46,911 nucleotides of DNA from Phycisphaerae bacterium. GTDB lineage: Bacteria; Planctomycetota; Phycisphaerae; Phycisphaerales; Phycisphaeraceae. Positions 33,489 through 42,642 of the stretch are shown one piece after another. The notes below the pieces were generated by a model. It saw nothing but the letters and a program-made list of their open reading frames with translations. It was not told where the DNA came from and made no database searches. The DNA lies in NCBI GenBank assembly GCA_030432595.1, contig JAUIGU010000031.1, forward strand, positions 1 to 46,911, given 5' to 3'. Both the position numbers and the translations under genes were made by a program. Every line of letters begins with the position of its first letter. Within the stretch, counting starts at the first letter, position 1.

Positions 33489-35696
33489 TCAGTTCTGTTG
33501 GTTTGCAGGCGGCACCGCGACCAGCGTCGAGCCGCCCAGGTCCACCACGACCGGCCAGCCCGCGATGACCGCACGGAGGCGATCCTCGGTGACGCGCTCG
33601 TCGTGGCCGTACGTCGCGTGCAATCGACGCAGCTCCGACCAGCCGATCCAGACATGCGTCACGCCGCGCTCGGCGAGGACGGACGCGGGCGAAATCTCCT
33701 GCTCCCGCGCGGCGTCGAGCACATCCCCCATCGGGCTGCGGTCGAACGCGCTGGCGTACACCAGCGTCGGCTGGAAGTAGAACAGCCGCGACGTGTCCGC
33801 CACGACCAGCACCGTCGCGTCGGGCGGCAACTGATTGATGGGGTGGTGGGTCGGATGAAATGGGTGCGTGTCACTCGCCAGCGCATCGGCGAGCGCCCAC
33901 GGCGGCAGGGGCGCAGACTCGCCGGTGACTTCGTCGAGCCCCAACTGCGTCTGCGACCAGAACGTGAGCATCGACAACACGGTCAGGCCTGCAACGAGCC
34001 CCACCGCCCACACGTTCCCGAGAATCATTCGGTTCCGCGTATCTGGTGAGAACATCAAACTCAGACCAACGCCGACCAGCACAACCCCCGGCACCAGCGT
34101 CGTCACGAGGAACCGGCTCTGGAGATGCGTCACGACGTGCCACGCAACAAGTTGGAACCCGATCCACAAAAACAGCACCACCGCGATGCGGCGCGACGCC
34201 GGTTTGGCCAGCGCCAAGACCGCCCCGGTGATCGCACTCAGCCACAGCAGCGGCACGCCGTACTCCCGGCCGAACCGCGCGATATTCCGGGCTTCCGTTG
34301 GCTTTTCCCACCCGCCGACCGCTCCGTACCCCGTGTTAAAAAGCCACTGCCGCATCAGCGCGGTCGGCTCAAACCCTTCCGTGCCAGCGAGCCCGTGTCC
34401 CGCATTCCAACGCTCGACGAGCCCGCCGTCCCAATGCCCGGCCCCGAGCGTCGAGGCGGCGAAGGGGAATACGGGGTTGCCGGTCCACGCCGCATTGCGG
34501 ATCAGGTACGGAGACAGCACTGCCACGCCGACCAGCGCGGCCGTCAGCGCAGCAGCAAACGACCGCCGAAGGTTGTTGGCGTCCCCCGCGGTGTCTGCTT
34601 GGCCTGCGAAGAGTGGCCCCAGCAACAGCATCAACCCCAGCGGGATCGCGACCATGAACCCCGCGGTCAGTTTGGCGAGCGTCGCCGCGCCCACGAGCAG
34701 CCCGACCGCCGCGCCGCGCGACCACCATGGAAAGTTCTCCACGTCGAGCGCGACCCGCAACGCCGCCGCCGCCAACGCAAGCACGACCATCTCGTTGTAC
34801 GCCAGCGAACCGGTGATCAGCACCCACGGAACCGCGAGAAGCGCCGCCGCACAGCACCACGCCGCCGCCACGCTGCCGCTCACACGCTTAACGATCTGGC
34901 CCACCGCCAGCGCCGCGATCAGCGCCCAAGACACGTGAAACCCCTGCGCGAGATACACCGCGTCGGGCGACGCCGTGCCTCGCAACGCGAAGAACATCCC
35001 GAACGTCGCCTCGACCAGGTTGGGCAGGTAGCCGTACACGTCGTGCGGCAGGGCGGTCATCGCGCCGGCGTCGAACCACTGCCGGGGCACGTTGAGGTGG
35101 TAGCTGAGCACGTCGTACCCGAACGCCTCGGTCCGCCACAACGTCCCGGCGGGCAGCGTGAACGCGACCGCGAGCAGCGCCAGCGGCGGCGCGAGCAAGG
35201 CGGCGGTCCACGGCAGCGGCGGGAGCGCGAACTCGTCTGTTTTGATTCGTTTCCACACGCCGGGCCCGCGCAAGCCCGCCCACGCCGCAATACCGACGAT
35301 GATCAGGCTCGCCATCGTGATGCGGTTCAACCCCACCCCCCACTGCGTGACCCACGTCAGCAGCATGAGCGTCGTGCCGCCGAGGCAGAGCGAAACGATC
35401 GGGTCGTCGTCGTCTTTCAGGCGAAGCACGCGACACACGCACGCGCCCCAGCCGCACGCGGACCACCACCACAACGCCAACCATGGCAGCACGCCCAGCC
35501 AGATCATGACGCTGCCGGCCAGCGTCGCCCACGCCGCCGACGGGTGCCCGGGGCCCGGCTTCTGATGCGCGACCGCCGCGACGATCACGAACAACGCCGC
35601 CGCGCTCAGCCACGCCCAAACGGGCGACCGACGCAAGGGGGTTGCCGGGTCAATCCGCGGCGCGGTTGTCGTCTTTGTGGGATGGGGGCCGGGCAC
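33489..35696 (-). CDS. Large multi-pass membrane protein, glycosyltransferase-like (GT-C fold suspected)
   Basis: The product (about 735 residues) has some 12-14 transmembrane helices and a soluble C-terminal part (about 600-735). The loop after the early helices, FGYDVLSYHLNVPRQWFDAG then LPHDVYGYLPNLVEATFGMF, resembles the first lumenal loop of GT-C glycosyltransferases and oligosaccharyltransferase-like proteins, with an Asp that may be catalytic. PYLIRNAAWTGNPVFPF is another typical motif. The donor would be a polyprenyl-linked sugar; the acceptor is unknown. The start is unsure: GTG at 35696 lies inside the end of hemA (47-nt overlap), and TTG at 35636 is an alternative just after it; neither has a ribosome binding site. 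It is probably co-transcribed with hemA. Confidence 0.75.
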   Translation of the reverse strand: MPGPHPTKTTTAPRIDPATPLRRSPVWAWLSAAALFVIVAAVAHQKPGPGHPSAAWATLAGSVMIWLGVLPWLALWWWSACGWGACVCRVLRLKDDDDPIVSLCLGGTTLMLLTWVTQWGVGLNRITMASLIIVGIAAWAGLRGPGVWKRIKTDEFALPPLPWTAALLAPPLALLAVAFTLPAGTLWRTEAFGYDVLSYHLNVPRQWFDAGAMTALPHDVYGYLPNLVEATFGMFFALRGTASPDAVYLAQGFHVSWALIAALAVGQIVKRVSGSVAAAWCCAAALLAVPWVLITGSLAYNEMVVLALAAAALRVALDVENFPWWSRGAAVGLLVGAATLAKLTAGFMVAIPLGLMLLLGPLFAGQADTAGDANNLRRSFAAALTAALVGVAVLSPYLIRNAAWTGNPVFPFAASTLGAGHWDGGLVERWNAGHGLAGTEGFEPTALMRQWLFNTGYGAVGGWEKPTEARNIARFGREYGVPLLWLSAITGAVLALAKPASRRIAVVLFLWIGFQLVAWHVVTHLQSRFLVTTLVPGVVLVGVGLSLMFSPDTRNRMILGNVWAVGLVAGLTVLSMLTFWSQTQLGLDEVTGESAPLPPWALADALASDTHPFHPTHHPINQLPPDATVLVVADTSRLFYFQPTLVYASAFDRSPMGDVLDAAREQEISPASVLAERGVTHVWIGWSELRRLHATYGHDERVTEDRLRAVIAGWPVVVDLGGSTLVAVPPANQQN

Positions 35697-37113
35697 TGCA
35701 GGAGTGTAATTCGTGGCCGCCGGGGGTCGGAGTCTTGATGTGGATCTTGCTCGATTCGGACGTTGTCGGGTGGTCCGCGTTGTGGGCGTCGGGCGAATCT
35801 TCGCGATCCGTGCTTTCGTCGTCCTGCAGGTCGAACAGACGCCGCAGCGCCGCGGCGTAGAAACCGAGGCTACCGTCTTCACGCGTCGCGTCGAGTTGTT
35901 GCAGCGGCAGATGGAGAAACTTGTTGATCAGCCGGTGACCGAGTTCGCCGAGCAGGGCTTCGACCGCGTCCCGCTCATCGTCGTTGAGTCGAGACCCGAG
36001 CTTGCGGAGGCTGCGCTGCTGTTCCTGGTCGGCCATGCTCTGCATCTTGTGACGGAGTTGACGGACAAGTTGGCCGACGTCGCGGTGTTGCAAGCGGCGG
36101 TGGCACGTGGAGGCGGCGGCGGCGAGTTGTTGCTCACAGTCGCGGATGGCCTGTTGGCGCTGCGGGTCGTGGTCGACGACCTCGCACAGGTCGTCGATAT
36201 TGTAGAGGAAGACGTTTTTCAAGCCGCCGACGCGTTCCTCCACATCGCGCGGCACCGCGAGGTCCAGCACCACCAGCGGGCGGCTGCGGCGCTTTCGGAT
36301 CAGCGGCCGCATCCACGCCTCGGCCAGGATCGGCTCGGGCGCACCGGTTGCGCAGATCAGCACGTCCGACTCGACGACGACGGCTTCGAGGTCGTCCCAC
36401 GCGCGTGGCCCGCCGTTGGGTGGTTCGAGGTTCATCGCACCCGCCAGCTCTCGTGCGTTGGCCGGCGTTCGGTTGACGATCCACGTCTTTTGCGGGTTCT
36501 GCCGCAGCAGCCGGCGCAGCGTCGACTTGGCGATCTCCCCGGCACCGATGCAACCGATCGTCTTGCCTTCGAGTGTGTCGAAGACGGTGCGTGCAAACTG
36601 CAGCGCGACCGAACCGACCGAAGCACTCTGTCGGCTCAACCCGGTCTCTCGGCGGGCCTTGCGTGCCGCGGCGATCGTCGCCTGGAAGACCTGGTGCATC
36701 ACCGGCCCGGCGGTCTCGGCATCGCACGCCGCGTCGTACGCCCGCTTGACTTGGTGCTGAACCTCCGGCTCGCCGACGACGCGCGAGTCCAGCCCGCCGG
36801 CCACGCGGAACAGGTGACGTACCGCCGCCGCCTGTTCACGCTCGACGGTCGCACCGCCGAGCTCGTCGCGGCTGACCGGCCGGCGCTGAGCCCACCAATC
36901 ACGCAGTGCGTCGGCGTCGATTGCAGAGCTCGCCGGGTGCGCGAGGTAGAACTCCGTGCGGTTGCACGTCGAGAGCACCACCGCTTCACACCCCGGGAAA
37001 GCGGAACGCAGACCGGCGAGCGCGGCGGGCAGGTCCGCAGCGCCCAGCGTCGCGCGTTCGCGCAGCGCGACGTCTGCCGTCCGGTGGTTCATGCCCAGCA
37101 GCGTGAAACGCAT
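35650..37113 (-). CDS. hemA: Glutamyl-tRNA reductase
   Basis: The 487-residue enzyme reduces glutamyl-tRNA(Glu) to glutamate-1-semialdehyde, the first committed step of C5 tetrapyrrole synthesis. It shows GMNHRTADVALRERATL, the catalytic Cys in VLSTCNRTEFY (about residue 50), GGLDSRVVGEPEVQHQVKRA, the NADPH site IGCIGAGEIAKSTLRRL (about 187-203), and VVLDLAVPRDVEERVGGL. The C-terminal dimerisation helices run to about 435. The last 50 residues (DDESTDREDSPDAHNADHPT onwards) are a hydrophilic disordered tail not usual in the family. The start shares one base with the ccsA-like stop (TGATG), so the two are coupled. Confidence 0.95.
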   Translation of the reverse strand: MRFTLLGMNHRTADVALRERATLGAADLPAALAGLRSAFPGCEAVVLSTCNRTEFYLAHPASSAIDADALRDWWAQRRPVSRDELGGATVEREQAAAVRHLFRVAGGLDSRVVGEPEVQHQVKRAYDAACDAETAGPVMHQVFQATIAAARKARRETGLSRQSASVGSVALQFARTVFDTLEGKTIGCIGAGEIAKSTLRRLLRQNPQKTWIVNRTPANARELAGAMNLEPPNGGPRAWDDLEAVVVESDVLICATGAPEPILAEAWMRPLIRKRRSRPLVVLDLAVPRDVEERVGGLKNVFLYNIDDLCEVVDHDPQRQQAIRDCEQQLAAAASTCHRRLQHRDVGQLVRQLRHKMQSMADQEQQRSLRKLGSRLNDDERDAVEALLGELGHRLINKFLHLPLQQLDATREDGSLGFYAAALRRLFDLQDDESTDREDSPDAHNADHPTTSESSKIHIKTPTPGGHELHSCSARPPSHKDDNRAAD

Positions 37114-38006
37114 CAGGCGCGGCCCTCCGGTTCCGGCGGTGCGGTCAGGTTCACGTCGTGATCGTTCGGCCCTTCGAGCGCGTTGGGCATCGCGTTGACC
37201 GCGCCGTACACCCCCAGCAGCAGGACGAACCCGCCGATCGCCAGGTACGCCGCGCGCCGGCCGCGAAACGTTGACGTGAACCGCAGGTTCATCAGCACCG
37301 CGTACGCGCCCCAGGCGAGCACCGCGAGCACAACCTTGGGCGACACCCACCACCCCGGCGCGACCGCGCGGCCGTCGCCGAGCATGATCACCAGCCCGCT
37401 GGCCAGCCCGACGGTCAGCAGCGCAAAGCCCAGCGCGGCGCTGCGTTGAACCGTGCTTTCGAGTTTCTCGAGCGAAGCGAAGCGGTCGAGGTGCTCGACG
37501 TCGTCTTTGTGTTTGATCCGGCGGTGGACGTAGAGGTAGAGCGTTCCGGCGACGGCGGCGAGCGCGGCGGTCGCGGTGCCGATGTACACGCACGCCAGAT
37601 GCAACCCCGTCCAGACCGGTTCCAGCGTGTCCAGGCGGAACGGCCGGTACGTCCACGTCGCGGCACAGAACGACCACAGCAGCAGCAAGAGCACGACCGG
37701 TGCGCCGAACGCGGCCACCCCGATCCAGCGCGGCGTCGTGGTCAGATACAGCAGCGCCGCGACCAACACCGCCGTAATCAGAAGCAGCCCATCGACGTGG
37801 GCGTGAAGCGGTTGCCACGAGTCCGACGTGTTGATCCAACGCCAGACGAACAGTGCCAACGCGCCCAGACCCACGGCGCTCCAGAGCGCGACCAGGACGC
37901 CCGCCTGCTCGCTCCGTCCGCGCAGCCGAGACCAGCTTTGGACGGTGGCCCCGACGCAAAGCGCGATGAGCAGGCCGATGCCGGCGGTGGTGACGGGGTC
38001 GATCAT
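37113..38006 (-). CDS. CcsA/HemX-type cytochrome c assembly membrane protein
   Basis: The 297-residue membrane protein has about eight helices. It belongs to the CcsA/ResC/HemX group: a helix pair with LHLACVYIGTATAALAAVAG (about residues 150-170) carrying a conserved His, then GWWVSPKVVLAVLAWGAYAVL with WxSP, and a conserved His in PLHAHVDGLLL. Members handle heme for cytochrome c maturation, or as HemX modulate glutamyl-tRNA reductase. It stands between a MET8-like gene (4-nt overlap) and hemA (1-nt overlap), an arrangement that favours the HemX-like role. The C-terminal tail after about 272 is soluble and Pro/Glu-rich. Confidence 0.85.
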   Translation of the reverse strand: MIDPVTTAGIGLLIALCVGATVQSWSRLRGRSEQAGVLVALWSAVGLGALALFVWRWINTSDSWQPLHAHVDGLLLITAVLVAALLYLTTTPRWIGVAAFGAPVVLLLLLWSFCAATWTYRPFRLDTLEPVWTGLHLACVYIGTATAALAAVAGTLYLYVHRRIKHKDDVEHLDRFASLEKLESTVQRSAALGFALLTVGLASGLVIMLGDGRAVAPGWWVSPKVVLAVLAWGAYAVLMNLRFTSTFRGRRAAYLAIGGFVLLLGVYGAVNAMPNALEGPNDHDVNLTAPPEPEGRA

Positions 38007-38650
38007 GTCGGGGACGTGGGGTCGCCGGCAGGGGATTCGGCGACAAGGGTTTCCATCCAGGCGTTCACCGCGTCGGGCCCGCCGTCTTGCAGAATACGCG
38101 AACCCTCCGGCCCCGTGAGCCGTTTCAGCAAACCGGATCGACGCCCCGTGTCAAGATCGGCACGGCGCAGGCGTTTCCGCCAACCCGCCGCGACCTCCAG
38201 CAAAGCCGGGAGGCTCGGATCGATCTGACCCAGTAATTCGTCGCGCAGAGTGGACGCGGTCGATGCCGACGCGCCGCCGGTATCGACCGCCACCGTGATC
38301 GGGCCGCGCCGGGCGTGGGCGGGGACGGTGAAGTCGCCGGCCGGGCCGTCGTCGCAGCGGTTCACGAGGACGTCGCGGGCGCGCGCTTCGTTGGCGATCC
38401 GTTCGTTCAGTTCGGGGTCGTCGGTCGCGGTGCACACGGCGAACGCGCCGTCGAGGTCGCCGGGCCGGTAGGGCCGTTCGGCCTTGTCCACGTCGAGTTG
38501 GCGGGCGGCGTCATCGAACCGGATCGCCACCATGGAGACGGTGGCTCGGTATTCGAGAAACGTGGAAGCACGCCGACACGCGACGCCGCCGCCGCCGACG
38601 ATCAGCACTCGGCGGCCGGTCAACTCCAGCATGACGGGCAGGAACGACAT
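38003..38650 (-). CDS. Precorrin-2 dehydrogenase/sirohydrochlorin ferrochelatase-like (MET8/CysG N-terminal type)
   Basis: The 215-residue protein has the NAD-binding motif RRVLIVGGGGVACRRAS (about residues 13-29), then ERPYRPGDLDGAFAVCTATD, and VNRCDDGPAGDFTVPAHARR with the conserved Asp used in dehydrogenation and chelation. This is followed by TVAVDTGGASASTASTLRDE and the helical dimerisation part. Such proteins oxidise precorrin-2 and insert iron to form siroheme. The length equals stand-alone MET8-type proteins rather than full CysG. It is the first gene of a coupled set (MET8-like, ccsA-like, hemA), all in tetrapyrrole metabolism. Confidence 0.88.
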   Translation of the reverse strand: MSFLPVMLELTGRRVLIVGGGGVACRRASTFLEYRATVSMVAIRFDDAARQLDVDKAERPYRPGDLDGAFAVCTATDDPELNERIANEARARDVLVNRCDDGPAGDFTVPAHARRGPITVAVDTGGASASTASTLRDELLGQIDPSLPALLEVAAGWRKRLRRADLDTGRRSGLLKRLTGPEGSRILQDGGPDAVNAWMETLVAESPAGDPTSPT

Positions 38651-38669
38651 CGGCGCAGTCTAAACCAGA

Positions 38670-38715
38670 CGCAGAAACAAAAAAGACGCGCCCGGGCGTG
38701 GGGCCCGGGCGCGTC
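38670..38715 (-). terminator. Strong rho-independent terminator of the chemoreceptor gene
   Basis: On the minus strand GACGCGCCCGGGC/GCCCGGGCGCGTC forms a perfect 13-bp stem (38685-38697 with 38703-38715, 5-nt loop) followed by TTTTTTG. It lies 31 nt after the stop codon at 38746. Confidence 0.95.
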
Positions 38716-38745
38716 GGTTCGGTCGAAGCATGGGGTGCATCGGCG

Positions 38746-40875
38746 TTACGCCGCGGCCTTGAAAGCCCTGGCGGCCTGCTTGATGGGGTCTTCCAGATCG
38801 TTGTTTTTGGTTTGGTTGTTGGCGTTTGAGCCCGCGGTGTTGTTGGCTCTTGCGTTGGCCTTCTCGTCGGTCTTGAACTGGTTGACGAGTCTTAGGAGCT
38901 CCTCGGCCTTGTGGGAGAGCTGCATGGAGGCGGTGGCGGCCTGGTCGGTGCCTTGCTTGGCGGCGGCGGTGACGCCGGTGATGTTCTCGAGGTTGCGTGC
39001 GACCTCTTCGGAGGTGGCGGACTGCTCCTCGGTGGCGGCGGCGATGGACTGGATCATCTCGGCGACGGCGTTGGCGTTGGTGACGATGGAGGTCAGGGCG
39101 GTGCCGGCCTCGGTGGCCTTGGTGACGCCGTTGTTGACCTGCTGGCTTCCGGCGTTCATGTTGTTGACGGCCTGGGTGGTCTCGGTCTGGATGGCGGTGA
39201 TGGACTCGGCGATCTCTTCGGTGGCCTGGGTGGTGCGGTCGGCAAGCTTGCGGACCTCGTCGGCGACGACGGCGAAGCCCCGCCCGTGCTCGCCGGCGCG
39301 TGCGGCCTCGATGGCGGCGTTGAGTGCGAGGAGGTTGGTCTGGTCGGCGATGTCGTTGATGGTGGCGACGATCTCGCCGATCTGCTCGCCACGTTTCCCG
39401 AGGTTCTCGACGGCCTTGGCGGAGCAATCGACGGCGTCGGAGATGGCCCTCATTTCGGAGATGGTCTGGTCGACAACGGCGCCGCCTTCCTGTGCGGCCT
39501 TGCCGGACTGTTGTGCGTTGCCGGCGGCGTCGGCGGACTTCTTGGCGACCTCGATGACGGAGGCGGACATCTGTTCGACGGCGGCAGAGATCTGGGTGAC
39601 CTGGGAGGACTGCTCCTCCATGCCGCGGGCCATCTCGTCGGAGGTGGCGGCGATCTCGGTGGCCGCAGACGCCACCTCGTTCGTCGCGCGGGCGACGGTC
39701 GAGATCATGTTCGAGACTTTACCCACCATCTCGTTGAATCCTTGGGCCAGGTCGCCGCACTCGTCGTTGCTCTTCACATCAACCGTCACGGTCAGGTCGC
39801 CGTCGGCCACCTGCTGCGCAGCCTTGGCGGCGCGGATGATCGGCGGGCAGATCGAACGACGCAGCAGCAGCGCGATCACGATCGCTGCAACCACCGCAAC
39901 CACCGCCGACACCAGCACCGCTTGCTGTACGAACGTCGAGCTGGCGGTCAGGTCGTCCTCGTGGGCGGCGATGATGGATTCAGCGTGCTCGATGATCCGC
40001 CCGATCACTTCGTCGGCCTGGCCGGCCAGCGGGGTCACAGTGTTGAGGCAGATGTACTCCGCTTGATTCCAGTCCGGGGCGTTGCGCTGGGCGATCACCT
40101 GCTTGGCGACACTCAGGAAGTTGTCGCGCGCCGCGATGTAGGCGTCGAAGTCGGCCTTCTGACCGGGCGTAAACAGGCCGGTCTTGGTCTTCAGCCGCGC
40201 CACCGACGCGGAGCACGCATCCACTTCCTGGTTAAGCACGGCCAGCTGTGCGTCCGAACCGTCGCTGAGGAACTGCGTCAACTCGGCGGTCACCTTCAAC
40301 AGGTGGGCTTCCGCGCGGCTGACGTAATCCACCAGGAGCTTACGGTCACCCGTGGCTTCCTCGCGCGTCTCCGAATCAAGGATCGCCTCGAGGTGCTCCT
40401 GCATCTTCTTGCCTAACGGCAACGCCTGAGTCTCAAAGAGCAGGCGGGCCGGCTCGTTCTCGGGCGTGTGCGCACACTGGACGATCTGCTCCTGCGCGCT
40501 GCTGAACTCGGCGAGGATGCCGCGCAGCTCCGACACCATGGCGACGGCGTCGGGGTCGTGCTGCGCCTCGACGAGCTGTGCGAGTTCGGCGGATTCGGCG
40601 TTGATGCTCTCCCAGATGTTGGACCGCTCCTCCTTGAGGACCGGCAGGCCGAGGATCATGTAGCCGCGGTGGGCGGACAGCGCGGCATGGATGCGCCCGC
40701 GGAGCTTAAGGGAGAGCGTCTGTGTCGGGAGGTCCTGGTTGATCACGGTTTCCTGACCCTTGACCAGGCCCGAGACCTGCGTGAGCGTCAAGACCGACAT
40801 GGCCACGAGTACCGCGACGACCGCGCCGAAGCCGAAGGTGAGCTTGCGTCCGATGGTGATACGCGGTTTCGCCAT
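38746..40875 (-). CDS. Methyl-accepting chemotaxis protein
   Basis: The 709-residue receptor has a first membrane helix at about residues 14-35 ([20 protein letters not shown]). A helical sensory domain follows (about 36-320, with [20 protein letters not shown]). A second helix at about 325-347 ([20 protein letters not shown]) leads into HAMP ([20 protein letters not shown]), a long coiled coil, and the signalling tip [20 protein letters not shown] plus [20 protein letters not shown]. The tip binds CheA and CheW, none of which are encoded here. No C-terminal NWETF-like tether is present; it ends AFKAAA. Two starts are possible: ATG 40875 (used) and ATG 40884, which stands 3 nt after AGGA. A strong terminator follows. 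Confidence 0.93.
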   Translation of the reverse strand: MAKPRITIGRKLTFGFGAVVAVLVAMSVLTLTQVSGLVKGQETVINQDLPTQTLSLKLRGRIHAALSAHRGYMILGLPVLKEERSNIWESINAESAELAQLVEAQHDPDAVAMVSELRGILAEFSSAQEQIVQCAHTPENEPARLLFETQALPLGKKMQEHLEAILDSETREEATGDRKLLVDYVSRAEAHLLKVTAELTQFLSDGSDAQLAVLNQEVDACSASVARLKTKTGLFTPGQKADFDAYIAARDNFLSVAKQVIAQRNAPDWNQAEYICLNTVTPLAGQADEVIGRIIEHAESIIAAHEDDLTASSTFVQQAVLVSAVVAVVAAIVIALLLRRSICPPIIRAAKAAQQVADGDLTVTVDVKSNDECGDLAQGFNEMVGKVSNMISTVARATNEVASAATEIAATSDEMARGMEEQSSQVTQISAAVEQMSASVIEVAKKSADAAGNAQQSGKAAQEGGAVVDQTISEMRAISDAVDCSAKAVENLGKRGEQIGEIVATINDIADQTNLLALNAAIEAARAGEHGRGFAVVADEVRKLADRTTQATEEIAESITAIQTETTQAVNNMNAGSQQVNNGVTKATEAGTALTSIVTNANAVAEMIQSIAAATEEQSATSEEVARNLENITGVTAAAKQGTDQAATASMQLSHKAEELLRLVNQFKTDEKANARANNTAGSNANNQTKNNDLEDPIKQAARAFKAAA

Positions 40876-41162
40876 GGTGATCATCTTTCCTGGAGAGACT
40901 GTGGCTGTGAGAGCGGCGCTCTCACCCGGACCCGCCCCGCGAGCCATCATCGGCCGGGGCCGCCGGGCGTTTAAGTTCAGCCGGCAACGACCGAATGAAA
41001 TCCCGTGAAACGTGCGGGATGTGACGGTGCTGCGGCGACCCCCGATAATCGTGGGGTATCGACGCCGTAGATCGGATGCCGACGCAACGCCTTCGCGATC
41101 GCCGCGTGCTGCAAACGGCTCGGGACAACACGTGGCGACGTGCCCGGGCCTACGCTGTGGCC

Positions 41163-42578
41163 ATGCCGGACCTGTTCGAGTCCCGCCGCGAGACCTTCCG
41201 CCGCGCCGCCGAGCCGCTGGCGGCGCGGATGCGGCCGCGCACGCTCGGCGAGTTCGCCGGACAGCGGCATTTCCTCGGCGAAGGCAGGTTATTGCGACGC
41301 ATGCTCGAGGCGGATCGGCTCAGTTCGGTCCTGTTTTACGGCCCGCCGGGCACGGGCAAGACCACCCTCGCCGAACTCATCGCCCGGCAGACCTCGGCCC
41401 ACTTCGAGCGCGGCAACGCCGCCGCCGTCGGGGTCAAGGACGTCCGCCACGTGCTCGACGGCGCGAAACGCCGCCTCGAAGCCGATGGCCAGCGCACCAT
41501 CTTCTTCCTCGACGAGATCCACCGCTTCAACAAGGCCCAGCAGGACGTGCTGCTCGGCGACGTCGAGCGCGGCGTGATCACGCTGATCGGTGCAACGACC
41601 GAGAACCCGTACTTCGCGGTCAACAGCGCCCTGGTCAGCCGGTCGCAGGCCTTCAACTTCGAGCCGCTCGACGAGGCGGATATCGAGGCGGTGCTGCGGC
41701 GCGCGATCATCGACGAGGAGCGCGGTTTCGGCAAACTCGACCTGGCCGTGGACGACGACGCCATCACCCACTTGGCCGTGACCAGCGACGGCGACGCGCG
41801 GCGGGCGCTGACGGCGCTCGAGATCGCCGTGTTGTCGGAGAGGGATCGTGGTGCGGGTCTGGGGTCTGGGGCTTGGCCGGAATCGGTCCTTCGCCAAGAC
41901 GCGTCGGATTCTGATGCTGACCAAGACCCAAACCCCAAGCCCCAGACCCCACTGCACATCACCCTCGACATCGCCGAACAAAGCATCCAGCAGAAAGCCG
42001 TCGTCTACGACCGTGCCGGCGACGAGCACTACGACACGATCTCCGCGTTCATCAAGTCCGTGCGCGGGAGCGACCCCGACGCCGCGGTCTACTGGCTGGC
42101 CAAAATGCTCGTCGCCGGCGAGGACCCGATGTTCATCGCCCGCCGCATCGCGATCCTCGCCAGCGAAGACATCGGCAACGCCGACCCGCGCGGCATCATG
42201 GTCGCCAACGCCGCTTACGACATCACACACCGCATCGGTCTGCCCGAATGTCGGATCACGCTCGCGCAGGCGACGATCTATCTCGCCTCCGCTCCCAAGA
42301 GCAACGCCAGCTACGCCGCGGTCAACGCCGCCATGACCGACGTGAAACAGAACCGCACCCAACCAGTACCGAAATACCTGCGTTCCTCGAAGCCCCGCAA
42401 GGAGGGCCAGCAATACCAGTACGCCCACGACGGACAGGGCGGGTACGTTGATCAGGACTACCTCGGCGTCGACGTGAACTACTACCAGCCCACCGACCGC
42501 GGCTACGAGAAACGCATCGCCGAATACCTCGCCTGGGTCGAAGGCCAACGCGCGATGCCCGCGCGGGCGGGGAATTGA
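41163..42578 (+). CDS. rarA: Replication-associated recombination protein A (RarA/MgsA)
   Basis: The 471-residue AAA+ ATPase acts at stalled replication forks. It has the N-terminal [20 protein letters not shown], Walker [19 protein letters not shown] (about residues 56-73), Walker [18 protein letters not shown] (about 115-131), sensor 1 [13 protein letters not shown] and the arginine-finger region. The C-terminal MgsA part is [37 protein letters not shown] and [15 protein letters not shown]. Between [16 protein letters not shown] and ITLDIAEQ lies an extra segment of about 30 residues (233-262) encoded by a palindromic 90-nt insertion that keeps the frame. The start at 41163 matches the family; upstream in-frame ATG 41076 would add 29 basic residues without family support. 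Confidence 0.93.
   Translation: MPDLFESRRETFRRAAEPLAARMRPRTLGEFAGQRHFLGEGRLLRRMLEADRLSSVLFYGPPGTGKTTLAELIARQTSAHFERGNAAAVGVKDVRHVLDGAKRRLEADGQRTIFFLDEIHRFNKAQQDVLLGDVERGVITLIGATTENPYFAVNSALVSRSQAFNFEPLDEADIEAVLRRAIIDEERGFGKLDLAVDDDAITHLAVTSDGDARRALTALEIAVLSERDRGAGLGSGAWPESVLRQDASDSDADQDPNPKPQTPLHITLDIAEQSIQQKAVVYDRAGDEHYDTISAFIKSVRGSDPDAAVYWLAKMLVAGEDPMFIARRIAILASEDIGNADPRGIMVANAAYDITHRIGLPECRITLAQATIYLASAPKSNASYAAVNAAMTDVKQNRTQPVPKYLRSSKPRKEGQQYQYAHDGQGGYVDQDYLGVDVNYYQPTDRGYEKRIAEYLAWVEGQRAMPARAGN
41861..41950. repeat. 90-nt palindromic element inserted in frame inside rarA
   Basis: The two ends are perfect 16-nt inverted repeats, GGGGTCTGGGGCTTGG (41861-41876) and CCAAGCCCCAGACCCC (41935-41950), with 58 nt between. 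The total of 90 nt is a multiple of three and encodes about 30 low-complexity residues ([20 protein letters not shown], then [10 protein letters not shown]). RarA homologues have no such segment at this place. It looks like a small mobile palindrome tolerated in a surface loop, comparable in principle to Rickettsia palindromic elements. Confidence 0.75.
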
Positions 42579-42642
42579 TCCTGTGTCGCGCGTCTGCGCT
42601 CGGTAAACAGGATGAGCGGGCCGCGCTTGCGGGCGGTGTCGC

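Noticed and set aside
34125-35738. 537-residue open frame opposite the large membrane protein
   Set aside because: It is Arg/His/Gln-rich antisense of hydrophobic helices; not a plausible protein.
38911-40416. 501-residue Gly/Leu/Asp-rich open frame opposite the chemoreceptor
   Set aside because: Glycine-rich repeats result from reading the Ala/Thr-rich receptor coiled coil backwards; it has no start signal or family.
40909-40923. GAGAGC-GGC-GCTCTC hairpin upstream of the chemoreceptor
   Set aside because: It is a perfect 6-bp stem, but short and expected by chance at this GC content; no evidence that it is an operator.
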